Assembly (NCBI RefSeq): GCF_041260155.1
Contig: NC_091928.1
Span: forward strand, 29,134,388-29,198,387
Length of the DNA: 64,000 bases
Direction: 5' to 3'
Source: Ptychodera flava
Lineage: Eukaryota; Hemichordata; Enteropneusta; Ptychoderidae
In this document: positions 26,302 through 36,336 of the stretch, in pieces
Numbering within the stretch: the first letter of the stretch is position 1
Layout of the letters: each line of letters begins with the position of its first letter
Program-made: the position numbers and the translations under genes
Notes under the pieces: generated by a model
The model's input: the letters and a program-made list of their open reading frames with translations, nothing else
Told to the model about the DNA's origin: nothing
Database searches by the model: none

Positions 26302-26446
26302 TGCAATAATTGTAGCCCTTGGTTGGTGGGGATTGGGCTTCTGTCGTGCGGCTCGCGCCTTGCCCCAACTAGGGCCTGGTTTGGGCAAGGCGCGAGCCGC
26401 ACGACAGAAGCCTAATCCCCACCAACCAAGGGCTACAATTATTGCA
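26302..26446. mobile_element. foldback element (145-bp hairpin)
   Basis: Two 67-bp arms (26302-26368 and 26380-26446) are almost perfectly complementary around an 11-bp loop. They include the GC-rich block GTGCGGCTCGCGCCTTGCCC. The 10-bp word ACTGTCGCGT occurs just outside both arms (26289-26298 and 26454-26463), which looks like a target-site duplication. It is therefore likely a small foldback transposon with an 8-10 bp target duplication (hAT- or Mutator-like). Confidence 0.7.
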
Positions 26447-26982
26447 GCCATTAACTGTCGCGTTATAGTGGAAAGGTGAATTGGAAATTAAAGCAATGTT
26501 CTTGGACTAGCTGTCGCTTTGGTGTGGGGTGGGATGAACGTGAACCAAGCTTGGCCACTCGCTTTGGTGGTGCGTGGGATGAATGCGAACCAAGCTTGGC
26601 CAGCCAGCGACTGTCACCGGGACCGGTGATAAGGCCGAACAAAACAAATTGTGCTGTTCCGCTAAGCCGCTACCTACCCTATTTTTTACCTGCCGACCCT
26701 AAACTTTAAGAGCTATGTAAACGCGGAAGTAAAAAAAAAGAGAAAAAACTCGTAAAATCACGCTTTCGTTACTTGGCATTTGATTTTTGCTTGAACGAGA
26801 ATGTCTTTTATGGTTTTTTTCCTTTCATATGTATGATACATTTTTCTGGAAATGCTTTGGCCAGTGTTTGACCGCCCTGAACCCCTGAAAAATTCATATT
26901 TAAAATAAAATATTTTGAGAAAAAAATCCCTGCCGACCTACCTACCCTGTTTTCGAAAACCATGTTATCAGAACAGCACAAT

Positions 26983-27017
<35 letters not shown>

Positions 27018-27018
27018 T
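26983..27018. repeat. (ATTT)n microsatellite
   Basis: About nine ATTT units. Confidence 0.9.
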
Positions 27019-28259
27019 TATTAATTTTTTTTCCCTTCCTAAGCCCGAGCTACCGGTGGACCAGTTTACATGGAGGCGACCCGCCTGAGCTGAACGCCCA
27101 TATACATGTATCATTTATCTTGTTCATGGAGCCAGAACGCTTCTAGCTCCATGCCTTGTTCAAACTGTTATGTGCGCCGCATTTCAAGTCGATTTTGAAC
27201 GATGCTTGTAAATATGTGCATTTACATGAACGTTTTCGTTTTGAAGTGAAATCAGTGCATGAAAATAGTCCGAAAATTGCAGATATTATCGGATTTATTT
27301 GACTGATCAGGTAGCGTGCGTCTTGTTAATAATACTGAAAGGCATTTGACTAACATTCCTTCAGTCCTGCTTATCTGGTAAATAAATGTGTGAACTTCTA
27401 TTAAACCTCCATGCCGTATGTAGTCCATCACTAAAGCGTAGTGCATACGTAATATCATTCAAAAGGTGTTATAATGTTTGGTCAGTATGAAAAAAAGTCT
27501 ATAATTATTCTTGACATATAGAAACATTGACTGTGGACTCAGAATATCACCATTTGTGTTTGAGTTTTAATATCACACTCTTAAAGCCACAGTAGCTGCG
27601 AATGTGTAATAAATCGATCTCAAAACATCCTCAGTTTTCCAAGAGTTGTCTTTGAATAGGACCCATTAAAGATTAAATAAGTGTATAACACTGTCATAAG
27701 TGTTGGAAGTGGCATGTAAATTCAAAGGTTTTAGCATCATTTTAAAGGTCTGGTGAAATGGTCCCGTTCATGTGACTGAATATCTTCCAGGGGGTCAATA
27801 CTATTACACTCGCAACATAATTGCAACCTAAAAGTACGCGCAAGTGTTAATTTTTTTTATATTTCTATGCGCGGCTTTCATGGGGTCATTTTGCGACACT
27901 CAGGTCACGCCCGCAGCGGGGATCATGGTTGGCCGTCTGTGACGTCACAGGTGTGTTCATTTACATCGAATAGCGGTCCAACGCCGCCTTATCTTTGCCG
28001 GTATCCGCTAACAAAACAGTCTCACTGTTCGCGCTGCCCATTTGCCACGTTGGTCATTGCGAATCCAAATCCGAAGTGGCGAAAAAAATCGATCCTAGTT
28101 CGCCACAGTGGCGAAACTGATTTTTGTTTAAAAAATATGGTAAAATAAAGAAAAAACGTGGGTTTTTTAGTCTTTTGTTTAATCTGCGCTTCTCTCTCGA
28201 CGATTCACAAAAACTGTGTCTACTTCCGTATTATTGCGTTCTTTCCGTCGAACATAATT

Positions 28260-28440
28260 GCAATCGAGCAAAGTCTCGCGAGAGATTTGACGTCATTTAG
28301 TCTAGTGTACAACATGCATAAATGGCTCTCGCGAGACTGGAAACTTGAGACACGCAATCGAGCCCTCGCGATAAATTTGACGTCATTTTGTCTAGTGTAC
28401 AGCAGGCATAGGAACGCTCGCTCGCGAGAATTGAAACTTT
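28260..28440. promoter_or_regulatory. two-unit array with CRE and TCTCGCGAGA sites
   Basis: Two units of about 90 bp each have TGACGTCA (28288-28295 and 28378-28385) followed by TCTAGTGTAC. The first unit holds two perfect TCTCGCGAGA palindromes (28274-28283 and 28327-28336); the second has decayed versions. A third TGACGTCA lies at 27940-27947. TGACGTCA is the CREB/ATF site. TCTCGCGAGA is a CpG-island promoter motif bound by BANP in vertebrates. Whether they act here is unknown. Confidence 0.5.
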
Positions 28441-28479
28441 TGCTATACATAGCAGACATTCGCATTTTAATCGAGGCAA

Positions 28480-28975
28480 CAAGGTTCGGTGTTGCAGTTG
28501 ATTTACATTGCGGTCTAGATGGTCTGTGTTGTGCATTTTAATCACGGTCTTAAACATTCCATGTTGCGGTCGATTTGCATCGCGGTCCTCGTGGTCCGGT
28601 ATTCCCCGTTGTTCTTCAATTTAATCGCCGTCCCAACGATGCGTTCCGTGTTGCTGTCGATTTGTATCAGGGAGGACTCTACCTCCATGATTTGTATCGC
28701 GATCTCTACGTTCCGTGTTGTTGTTCGTTTTAATGGTAGTCTCAATGTTCAGTGTTGCTGTTCATGCAGCTGATTTGCATCGCGGTCCCAACCTTCCGTG
28801 TTGTAGTTCATTTTAATCACGGTCTCATTTACGTTTTAAGTTACTGTCGATTTGCATTGCGGTCCCGACGTTCCGTGTTGTAGACTAGTGCATTTTATAA
28901 GTGGCAGTCACAACGTTCAGTGTTGGTGTTCATGCAGTTGATTTGCATTACGGTCCCAACCTTCTGTGTAGCGAG
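28480..28975. repeat. degenerate tandem repeat, about 80-bp unit
   Basis: About seven units carry GATTTGCATCGCGGTCCC, then CGTTCCGTGTTG and CATTTTAATCACGGTCTC. Spacing ranges from about 70 to 90 bp, with one short unit. ORFs across it are not coding. Confidence 0.7.
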
Positions 28976-29947
28976 TAGCGAGGCAGGCTCAGCCGAGGGA
29001 CCGTGGCCGATCGTACGAACCAGAAGAGACAAGCACATTATGGTTCAAACACTCAACACTGAAAAAGTTTACAGTTGAGCCGTTCATGTTCTTGCCGCTG
29101 TCACAGCCATCAAAAGAACGTCTTCCCATAGTGAAGGAGGACACTGTCCTGATCATGTAAGCGGAAACCCTAGAAGTTACCCCCCGTGGGGAGCTTACAG
29201 AGGTGTGAAATACTCTACTTCCCGTTATGAGATACGGAGTCGGGCAAACTTCGGAAAGCCGAAAAAAGTCGACTGGAGAGGCTCGGGGGACACGCCCACA
29301 TTGCATTTTTCTTTTGCCATATTTCATAATCACGCGCGCTAAACGAAAAAAGAAATGAATGTAACTGTTTTATAGACCATCAACTGTATTTCTTTGATTT
29401 TGCAACATGGGCATTTCACCAGACCTTTAAATTTCCCGCTATTTTCAAAAACTAATCATGTGAGAGAAAATAAAGATTACAATGTTGGCCATCGTGTGTT
29501 GTACATTCAAGTAAATGGCATAATGCTTGTTTCTTTATGATCACGATGTGTATGTGCAGGAATTACTGCAGTTGTACTTTTCCATGGGGCGCCATGCTAT
29601 GGGTGCGACATCCCGTTATTATTTAACCTGTTAAAACGTGTACGCATGGGCCAAATCAGCGAGCAGTGATACTTCTATACACGTCCTTCAGTTAACACAT
29701 TTACACGAACCAACTTTGGTTTTAAAATAAAATCATGAAATAATGCATAAAATCCGCAGCTATTGGGGCTTTAATTGGATAATTCTGATGTGCGTCAAAA
29801 CTTTTGTTGTTCTAAGGGACGTTTCTGACAAGGTGAGACGTTTACGTAATAACAGTAGGACCTGCTGGTAAGAGCTTAAAAATCATTATTTTCAATTTCT
29901 TTGTCTGACGTCATAGGTCACAAGGTCACATACTCTAACATGTTTAA

Positions 29948-30155
29948 GGCTCCCAACCATAGGCGCACGACGAATTTTAAATCCCTTGTCTGTAATTGAA
30001 TGGTGAAACTTGCATTTTATTAACAACTGTGCAAACAGAAATCATGCGGACAGCTTTTGAGACATACTGTGAGCAGCGCCCAGAACACGGCTGTGGCCAC
30101 TCGGCTATCTTGTACACATTACTCTAAAGGTACGAAAGTATTGGGAAAATAATTT
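29948..30155 (+). repeat. repeat R3, copy 1 (forward)
   Basis: Contains AACTTGCATTTTATTAA, GAGACATACTGTGAGCAGCG and CACATTACTCTAAAGGTACG. It forms an inverted pair with 30602-30793, the two enclosing about 446 bp. Confidence 0.7.
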
Positions 30156-30601
30156 AAATAAAATCCATAAAATAAAACGTTGTTGGCAACCCTGGGGATT
30201 CAAACTTCTCTGTGTTGTCGCATGCGTGGTACTAAATCGATCGACTGGGTTCTTGAAACACAAAAACTGCACCGGGCCATGTAATTGCTGGTAAGTCGCT
30301 AAATTTTACCTCCGGACAACTCCCGTGACACCGCCATTTTGAAGGCTCCCAAATCAGTACGAATATTGGCTTAAAAGGAAAGTATGCGCATGCGTCAACT
30401 TCAAGCTGGACACTTTGAAAATGGCGCTGGCATGGGACTTGTCCGTAAAAAAACATTGCGCTAATTATCAGCCGTAGATAGGGCCGATGTTGACTTTACA
30501 AGTTAGGAAGCCAATCGATCGATTTTTGTAAGTATTCCCTTGATTAAATTGAAGTTTGAATCTCGAGGATGGCCAATAACCGTTAATTTTGTCTAATTTA
30601 A

Positions 30602-30793
30602 AAATTATTTTCCAAATACTTTCGTACCTTTAGAGTAATGTGTACAAGACAGCCGAGCGGCCACAGCCGTGTTTTGGGCGCTGCTCACTGTATGTCTCAA
30701 AAGCTGCCTGCATGATTTCCGTTCGTACAGTTATCAATAAAATGCATGTTTCAACATTAAAATTGTAGACAAGTGATTTTAAAATTCGCCGTT
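30602..30793 (-). repeat. repeat R3, copy 2 (inverted)
   Basis: Inverse of 29948-30155, starting at ACTTTCGTACCTTTAGAGTA and running through CGGCCACAGCCGTG and AAAATGCATGTTTCAACATT. Confidence 0.7.
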
Positions 30794-30825
30794 TCTATAA
30801 AGTTAGTAACGTTAACAGTAGAGCT

Positions 30826-30985
30826 GAGCGGCCACAGCCGTGCACGGGGCACTGTTCACTGTATGTCTCAATAGCTGCCCGCACGATTTCCGTTTGCACA
30901 GATTTTAATAAAATGCATGTTTCAACATTAAAATTACAGACAAGTGATTTCAAAAGACGTCGTGCGCCTGTGTCCCAACACGCGA
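30826..30985 (-). repeat. repeat R3, copy 3 (inverted, tandem to copy 2)
   Basis: Direct neighbour of copy 2 in the same orientation, sharing GAGCGGCCACAGCCGTG and AAAATGCATGTTTCAACATT. It extends further than copy 2 into the GTCGTGCGCCTG block that copy 1 also has. Confidence 0.65.
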
Positions 30986-31429
30986 ACACAATCATCAGAA
31001 ACATAGCCTGTCGCGACCACCTATTGATTTAGAGTTTAGTTATTAAAGTGAACATACTACAGTCGTTAGGTTCGTGACCTCGAATATTTCTACTACCAGG
31101 ATTTAAAAGGACTGTCCAACTGCACCGAAATAAACCCACAGTGGTTTGGTGGTGTCCAGATTCTTTCATATTCACGTTTTTTTGTGAAACACTGAGTTGA
31201 AGAAAGTTGCCACGTTGACAAAAGTGTTCTTGGAAATTCTTGAAAAGTGTTCTTCTGAATTGGAATAATTTAGAAGCTCAGCTTGAAAAGACCGAAACAA
31301 ATTTAAATTCCTGTTTTTCAATTATTTACATGAAATTTCTATTTGGTGTATAGTCGGCAAAATGTCATTGGGTCATCTAAATTCAATTTCTACAACAACG
31401 TAACGTATGCTTACATGTATTGATATGGA

Positions 31430-31432
<3 letters not shown>

Positions 31433-31489
<57 letters not shown>
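31433..31489. repeat. (CT)n microsatellite upstream of the TRIM gene
   Basis: About 57 bp of CT dinucleotide (GAGA on the other strand) ending about 100 bp before the TRIM start codon. In some animals such tracts act as GAGA-type promoter elements. Confidence 0.9.
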
Positions 31490-31491
<2 letters not shown>

Positions 31492-31518
31492 ATTATGAAG
31501 AGACGGGTCCTTTCCGGT

Positions 31519-31559
31519 CACGTGGTATTTAACCGCACACATAGGTCATTTCTGATCAG
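31519..31559 (+). promoter_or_regulatory. candidate core promoter of the TRIM gene
   Basis: An E-box CACGTG (31519-31524) overlaps the approach to a TATTTAA box (31526-31532). A TCAG initiator with its A at 31558 lies 32 bases past the first T of the box, the canonical TATA-to-start spacing. This would give a 5' UTR of about 34 bases before the ATG at 31592. Based on spacing and motifs only. Confidence 0.4.
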
Positions 31560-31591
31560 CATCACGGTCTGAAGTCCAGTATACAACAACG

Positions 31592-33817
31592 ATGGCGGCC
31601 AGATTGTCGGGGTTTCCTGAGGAAATAAGCGAGAATTTTCTCTGCTGCGAAATATGTCTGGAACGATACAAGAACGCCAAAATTCTGCCGTGTCTACACA
31701 GCTTCTGTGAGCCGTGCCTTGGTAAGCTGGCCGTGAAAACTGGCGCTATCACATGTCCAACATGTCGGCGGTCGCATGAAGTTCCTGGAAGTGGGGTATC
31801 GGGCATTGAAACTAACGTTTTTATGAATGACCTGGTCGAACTCTTCAATAACCAAAGCAGCTTGACATCAACGGACAAATGCGAAATTTGCGGACAAGAC
31901 GGAAGATCCACGCATTGCATCGAATGCGCGCTGGACATGTGTAATGTTTGTGAGAATGGCCACAAGGTGATTCCGTCGACCAAATCGCATCGCCTCGTAC
32001 CGTTGGATGCTGAGCATGGTACTCATCCCGCCGGGGCCGGCCGCTTTTTCGTGCGCACGGTGATCCACTGTTCCAGGCATTCGGACTACAAGATCGAGTA
32101 CTACTGCGACACCTGCTGTGAGGCGATATGTCTGAAGTGCACCGCTTTGGACCACGCCCGACCAGAGCACCAGTACAGATGTGTCAAAGACGCGGCCGCC
32201 GATTCCAGCAACCGATTGACCGCCATGATCGACGAAGCAAAAATGAAAGAAACTCAGGCCTGTGACAGCAAAATGGCGGTCAAGCAAACATCGGAATCTC
32301 TGGACGCGTGTTTCAGACGGGAAGAAGGGAAAACGATCGAGCACGTCCGCAAAACCATCGAAGAAATAACCCGCCTGATCCAAGACGACGGAGACAGGCT
32401 TTTACAGGAACTGAAAGTCGAGTACAATACGAGGAAAGATAATTTAAACGCGCAGCTTAAAGAGCTGGAAATCGTTGAGAGCGACCTCTCCCATGCCGCG
32501 GAATATGCCGAATATATATTGCGGTACGGAAACGCTGCCCAGTTAATGACTGTGGAGAAAATGGTAGTTTCCCAGCTGGCAGGATTACTGAAAATCGAGA
32601 CAAAAACCAATCCAGTGGAGGGAGATTACCTTGAGTTCGAACCACGCGCCAGCTTCTTCGAGAAGAAGAGTTTAGGCGTGATCAATACCAGCATCTCCTA
32701 CAGGGTGAGCGAAATCACCGAGTTTCCAAGACGCGATGAGGAAATCGTAGTTACCGTGGCAACAGTCGACACGAAAACCTCCGAGACGGTCGTCGGTCGG
32801 CGCGTCTTCGTCGATGCCGTCATGACGTCACCGGACCAGCGAGAGGAGAAGTTAAAGGTGCACGACAACGGTGACGGGACGCTGTCCGTGAAAACCCGCG
32901 CAAAGACGGAAGGCCAACATGAATTCAAATTATCGGTACGCAAGAATCCGGTGCAGGGGTCTCCGGTCAGAGTCAAGGTCATCCCCAGGGCTGGGTTGCT
33001 GTGCAGGTTCGGGCAGCAAGGGTCCGCAGTCGGTCAGTTCAACTATCCGTACGGCGTGACTCTCACTAAATCCGGAGATGCGCTGGTTTGCGACTACAAC
33101 AACAACAGGTTGCAATGCTTCACAAGCAGGGGACAACACAAGAAAGTGCTTCAAATTAAGAACTTGACCTATGCTCTCCGTCCCTTTGATGCGGCCGTTT
33201 CCGCAGACGGCAACATCTTCATCACGGACGCTGGAAACAAGCAGATATTCGTCTGCGATGGAGATGGAAAATTGATCGGCTGTTTTGGGACGGGGCGTCT
33301 GAAGTGCCCCATAGGGATAACGATAAGTCCCGCCAACGGGAGGGTCTACGTCGTAGATTACAGCTCGCATTGCATCCACGTGTACGGCCAAGATGGAAAT
33401 CACATCAAGTCCTTCGGAAGGCAGGGGAGTAAGAGAGGTGAATTTTACAATCCGTATTTCGTCTGCACCGACCGAGAAGGCAAAGTGTACGTGTCCGATT
33501 CATTCAACGACCGTATACAAGTTTTCAATGCTTACGGCCAGTTCCTGAATGAGTTCGGGGCGAAGGGGAGCGGTGACGGCCAGCTGAACTGCCCTCTCGG
33601 AGTGACCGTGGACAAAGACGGCTACGTGTATGTCGCGGACAGTCGAAACAGGAGAATCGTCAAGTACGTGTCTGACGGCAAATTTGTCGGTCGTGTTGAC
33701 AGTGATAAGGACGGACTCAGAAATCCGCACGGTATTTGCGTGACCGATGACGAACCATTTGGCCAAGTCTTCGTAGTTGACCAGGCAAACAATTGTGTTA
33801 AAGTGTTCGCCCAGTGA
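31592..33817 (+). CDS. single-exon TRIM-NHL protein (RING, B-boxes, coiled coil, filamin, NHL)
   Basis: An intact 741-aa intronless reading frame with an ATG in good context. A C3HC4 RING lies near 18-60 with ligands C19, C22, C34, H36, C39, C42, C55 and C58, giving predicted E3 ubiquitin ligase activity. A B-box 1-like CEICGQDG segment follows near 97-135, then B-box 2 (CSRHSDYKIEYYCDTCCEAIC) near 155-200. A charged coiled coil spans about 205-330 and a filamin-type Ig domain about 375-475, with VHDNGDGTLSV as its signature. About six NHL repeats run from 480 to the end, each with a GxFxxPxGVxxxxxGxxxVxD-like pattern. This is the TRIM2/3/56/71 architecture, greatly expanded in invertebrate deuterostomes. 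The lack of introns suggests a retrocopy-derived lineage member. Substrate is unknown and one-to-one orthology should not be assumed. Confidence 0.93.
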   Translation: MAARLSGFPEEISENFLCCEICLERYKNAKILPCLHSFCEPCLGKLAVKTGAITCPTCRRSHEVPGSGVSGIETNVFMNDLVELFNNQSSLTSTDKCEICGQDGRSTHCIECALDMCNVCENGHKVIPSTKSHRLVPLDAEHGTHPAGAGRFFVRTVIHCSRHSDYKIEYYCDTCCEAICLKCTALDHARPEHQYRCVKDAAADSSNRLTAMIDEAKMKETQACDSKMAVKQTSESLDACFRREEGKTIEHVRKTIEEITRLIQDDGDRLLQELKVEYNTRKDNLNAQLKELEIVESDLSHAAEYAEYILRYGNAAQLMTVEKMVVSQLAGLLKIETKTNPVEGDYLEFEPRASFFEKKSLGVINTSISYRVSEITEFPRRDEEIVVTVATVDTKTSETVVGRRVFVDAVMTSPDQREEKLKVHDNGDGTLSVKTRAKTEGQHEFKLSVRKNPVQGSPVRVKVIPRAGLLCRFGQQGSAVGQFNYPYGVTLTKSGDALVCDYNNNRLQCFTSRGQHKKVLQIKNLTYALRPFDAAVSADGNIFITDAGNKQIFVCDGDGKLIGCFGTGRLKCPIGITISPANGRVYVVDYSSHCIHVYGQDGNHIKSFGRQGSKRGEFYNPYFVCTDREGKVYVSDSFNDRIQVFNAYGQFLNEFGAKGSGDGQLNCPLGVTVDKDGYVYVADSRNRRIVKYVSDGKFVGRVDSDKDGLRNPHGICVTDDEPFGQVFVVDQANNCVKVFAQ

Positions 33818-33858
33818 ACGCAGGAAGTCTTCATGTGAATTGAAGGAAGGGAGAGTTG

Positions 33859-34191
33859 TTAAAGGGACAAAGTCGGCCATTTTTCATGAATTTCGTTTGC
33901 TACGAGATACCATTTATATTGTTTGACATGTTGAAAGATATTGAATGAATGGGTCACTATGCATATATTCGACCCCGGTTGTAGACACGGTTATAATGAA
34001 ACCATCGCGAAAATGAATTAATGGTCATGACCATTAATTCATTTTCGTGATGGTTTCATGTATCGTGTCTAAAACCGGGGCGAATATATGCATGGTCACC
34101 CATTCATTCAGTATCTTTCAACATGTCAAACAATATAAATTTATCTCGCATGAAACAAAATTCATGAAAAATGGCCGACTTTGTCCGTTAA
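33859..34191. mobile_element. palindromic MITE family C, copy 2
   Basis: 333-bp full-length hairpin beginning TTAAAGGGACAAAGTCGGCC and ending GGCCGACTTTGTCCGTTAA, with TTAA on both sides. It inserted about 40 bp past the TRIM stop codon, so it is probably in the TRIM 3' UTR, and the CATA microsatellite follows directly. Confidence 0.8.
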
Positions 34192-34199
34192 AAACTGCA

Positions 34200-34247
34200 A
34201 CCATACATACATACATACATACATACATACATACATACATACATACA

Positions 34248-34279
<32 letters not shown>

Positions 34280-34389
34280 CATACATATACATACATACAT
34301 ACATACATACATACATACATACATACATACATACATACATACATACATACATACATACATACATACATACATACATACATACATACATA
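34200..34389. repeat. (CATA)n microsatellite
   Basis: About 190 bp of CATA tetranucleotide with two TATA-type interruptions. Long Tyr-Ile-His and Met-Tyr-Val-Cys ORFs on both strands are artefacts. Confidence 0.95.
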
Positions 34390-34541
34390 GCCTTCCTATC
34401 GAAGTCTGAGTCAAGTGACCACTGAGGGCGCGATTATTAAACGGAACACAATCTCACTTTGTCACGGATGGAGACCCTCCACATATTCAGGAACGCAGAC
34501 GGGAGACTATATCAGCGCCCATGCAAACGAACAGGTCTGAG

Positions 34542-35119
34542 CACAGGGTGTTGTCTAAATGTCCGTCCCCAGGGTGAGTAGGTGTTTCGTTGTATTGCTA
34601 ATAAAGATATATTCTACCAACCTTTGGTGTTTTGGTCTTAAACTTAGCACTGCCCTTGACAATCTTGCGTTAACGTTTTATCAACATGCTGTATCTATTA
34701 TCTGATGAGTTTGAGTGCCTAATTGGCCAAGGTAAGCAAGGGTAAATTACTAAGCTGTGGACGCTGTCACCAGATTATCACCGGATTAAATTTGACAAAG
34801 TCAACAACGAACGCGCCAGTAAGGTATAACTGAAGACCTTACTGGCGCGTTCGTTGTTGACTTTGTCAAATTTAATCCGGTGATAATCTGGTGACAGCGT
34901 CCACAGCTTAGTAATTTACCCTTGATTACTTGGCCAATTAGGCACTCAAACTCATCAGATAATAGATACAGCATGTTGATAAAACGTTAACGCAAGATTG
35001 TCAAGGGCAGTGCTAAGTTTAAGACCAAAACACCAAAGGTTGGTAGAATATATCTTTATTAGCAATACAACGAAACACCTACCCACCCCTGGGAACGGAC
35101 ATTTAGACAACACCCTGTG
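34542..35119. repeat. 578-bp near-perfect palindrome
   Basis: Two 284-bp arms (34542-34825 and 34836-35119) are complementary with only a handful of mismatches around a 10-bp loop. The outermost bases are CACAGGGTGTTGTCTAAAT and its inverse. There is no coding sequence. It may be a foldback transposon or a recent inverted duplication; no TTAA or other clear target duplication is seen at the ends. Confidence 0.9.
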
Positions 35120-35313
35120 GTCTGAGTACTCTCGGTTCAGTTTTTAACACGATTACATAAAATTTAGTGTCTGGCCAATTGATGACACGGACATGTAAAT
35201 TTGTTAGTTTACATAGACATGTTCTATCAAGTTTAAATTTAGTGATATGTGCCATCGACTTTGCTATGAGAACATCAATACGCGCGAAGAATCGGGATTT
35301 AATGTACCTCTGG

Positions 35314-35345
35314 GCATAGACCCTCCAATTTTGGAGGGTCTATGC
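35314..35345. repeat. perfect 32-bp palindrome
   Basis: Arms GCATAGACCCTCCAA and its exact complement are separated by two bases. Variants of GGAGGGTCTATG also occur at 53-64, so the word belongs to a dispersed element. Confidence 0.7.
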
Positions 35346-36336
35346 TCTGTGGAAACGCTTCCTTCTTTTGACTGTTTGCCTTTCTCTATTTCAAAAACAA
35401 ACAAACAAATAGTAAATACATTCTTAATTTTCGAAGCGTTCAAAACCCAAGTTTGATTTTAAAGCATCTAAGATTGTCGACACAATTGCAAGTTAGTCTA
35501 TTTACACAAGTTTCGTTTGCGTCTTTACGTGTATTGCTATTTTCTCAATGACAAGTTTCATGATTGTGCCAAAGTTCTGCTGACAGTCTTAGAGCGCCCT
35601 CAATAGCGTTTCTGTAGCTTTGCCTCTAGAGGTAGTGTTAAAGATATTGTAAACGACAACAAAACTGTATTGTTGCTTTTTTGAGGTAACAGATACTTCT
35701 TGGAGAAAGATCTCGTTCCCTGAATACACTGTGTCTTAATTGCTAAATGAATATAAGCTGTAGACCTATGCCGAATAAACTAATGGCTTGTTTTGTCTTG
35801 GGAAGTTTCTTTTCCCTTCAAGACGGCATAACTTTCAAGTATTTTACTTGGGCTTCTGAAATTTGAACGAGAACAGCAGATGTACATGCTCACTAAAACT
35901 TGACCCCGAAATGTTTAACATTTAAAGAAAATCCAGTGGTTTCTTTGAAGTAGGATCTTTGACGCAACAACCGCGATTTGTATGGAAACTGCACTGTCAC
36001 GAACTTCAAATACGCAGTTGTGATTTGTAAACAACTTTATTTTAAATTGATTTGTGAATTGGATCACTTCTAAGAGTTGGGACTGGTAGATCATACTAGG
36101 AGTGATGTAAATTTAAATAAATCAGTCCGGAGAATCCTCTACCATTGCCAGTTATCTGTCAATTATCATCTGACAAAGGCGCATCTTTCCGAGTGGAATA
36201 AAACTTTAACGGTTTCAGCAAAAAGGGATTTATTGGATTTCTCGTCATTATTCATATAAAAGAGGGATTTCAGGGTATGAGTGCGTAAGACAATATCTTG
36301 CTACATTCTGTTTATCAGCTTGATCTTGCAAAAATG

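Larger units (their letters stand above)
23020..27740. other. elongase 3' flank and intergenic
   Basis: The start of this stretch should hold the elongase 3' UTR, but no single poly(A) signal stands out. Apart from the MITE at 23857, an AT microsatellite at 25701-25729, the hairpin at 26302-26446 and the ATTT repeat at 26983-27018, nothing is recognised. ORFs near 25384-25653 have no known domain. Confidence 0.4.
27741..29431. mobile_element. 1.69-kb TTAAAGG-terminated element carrying tandem repeats
   Basis: The left end TTTAAAGGTCTGGTGAAATG at 27741-27760 is repeated in perfect inverse at 29412-29431. The 1691-bp interior is CpG-rich compared with its surroundings. It has no recognisable transposase and carries two unrelated tandem arrays (28260-28440 and 28480-28975). 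TTAAAGG termini match the T2/Kolobok-like group, whose non-autonomous members in Xenopus are known to carry tandem repeats. A minus-strand 114-aa ORF at 28989-29333 has no known motif and may be chance. The alternative is two unrelated TTAAAGG elements in opposite orientation. Confidence 0.55.
29432..31432. other. intergenic with a three-copy repeat
   Basis: The only structure seen is repeat R3 in three copies (listed separately). The 445 bp between the first two copies contain a short ATGGCGCTGGC start followed by a possible donor near 30450, with no supporting downstream exon. Confidence 0.4.

Noticed and set aside
28158-28773. Overlapping ORFs with repeated Ser/Arg/Cys phrases
   Set aside because: They are translations of tandem repeats inside the 27741-29431 element, open on both strands.
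31868-32383. 171-aa minus-strand ORF inside the TRIM gene
   Set aside because: It is the antisense shadow of a strongly supported RING-B-box-NHL coding region and has no family motif.
34118-34414. Long ORFs on both strands (Met-Tyr-Val-Cys and Tyr-Ile-His repeats)
   Set aside because: They are translations of the CATA microsatellite in several frames. The same applies to the AT tracts near 5192 and 55518.
34542-35119. Palindrome read as a pair of terminal repeats of an LTR element
   Set aside because: The arms are inverted, not direct, meet at a 10-bp loop and enclose no coding region.
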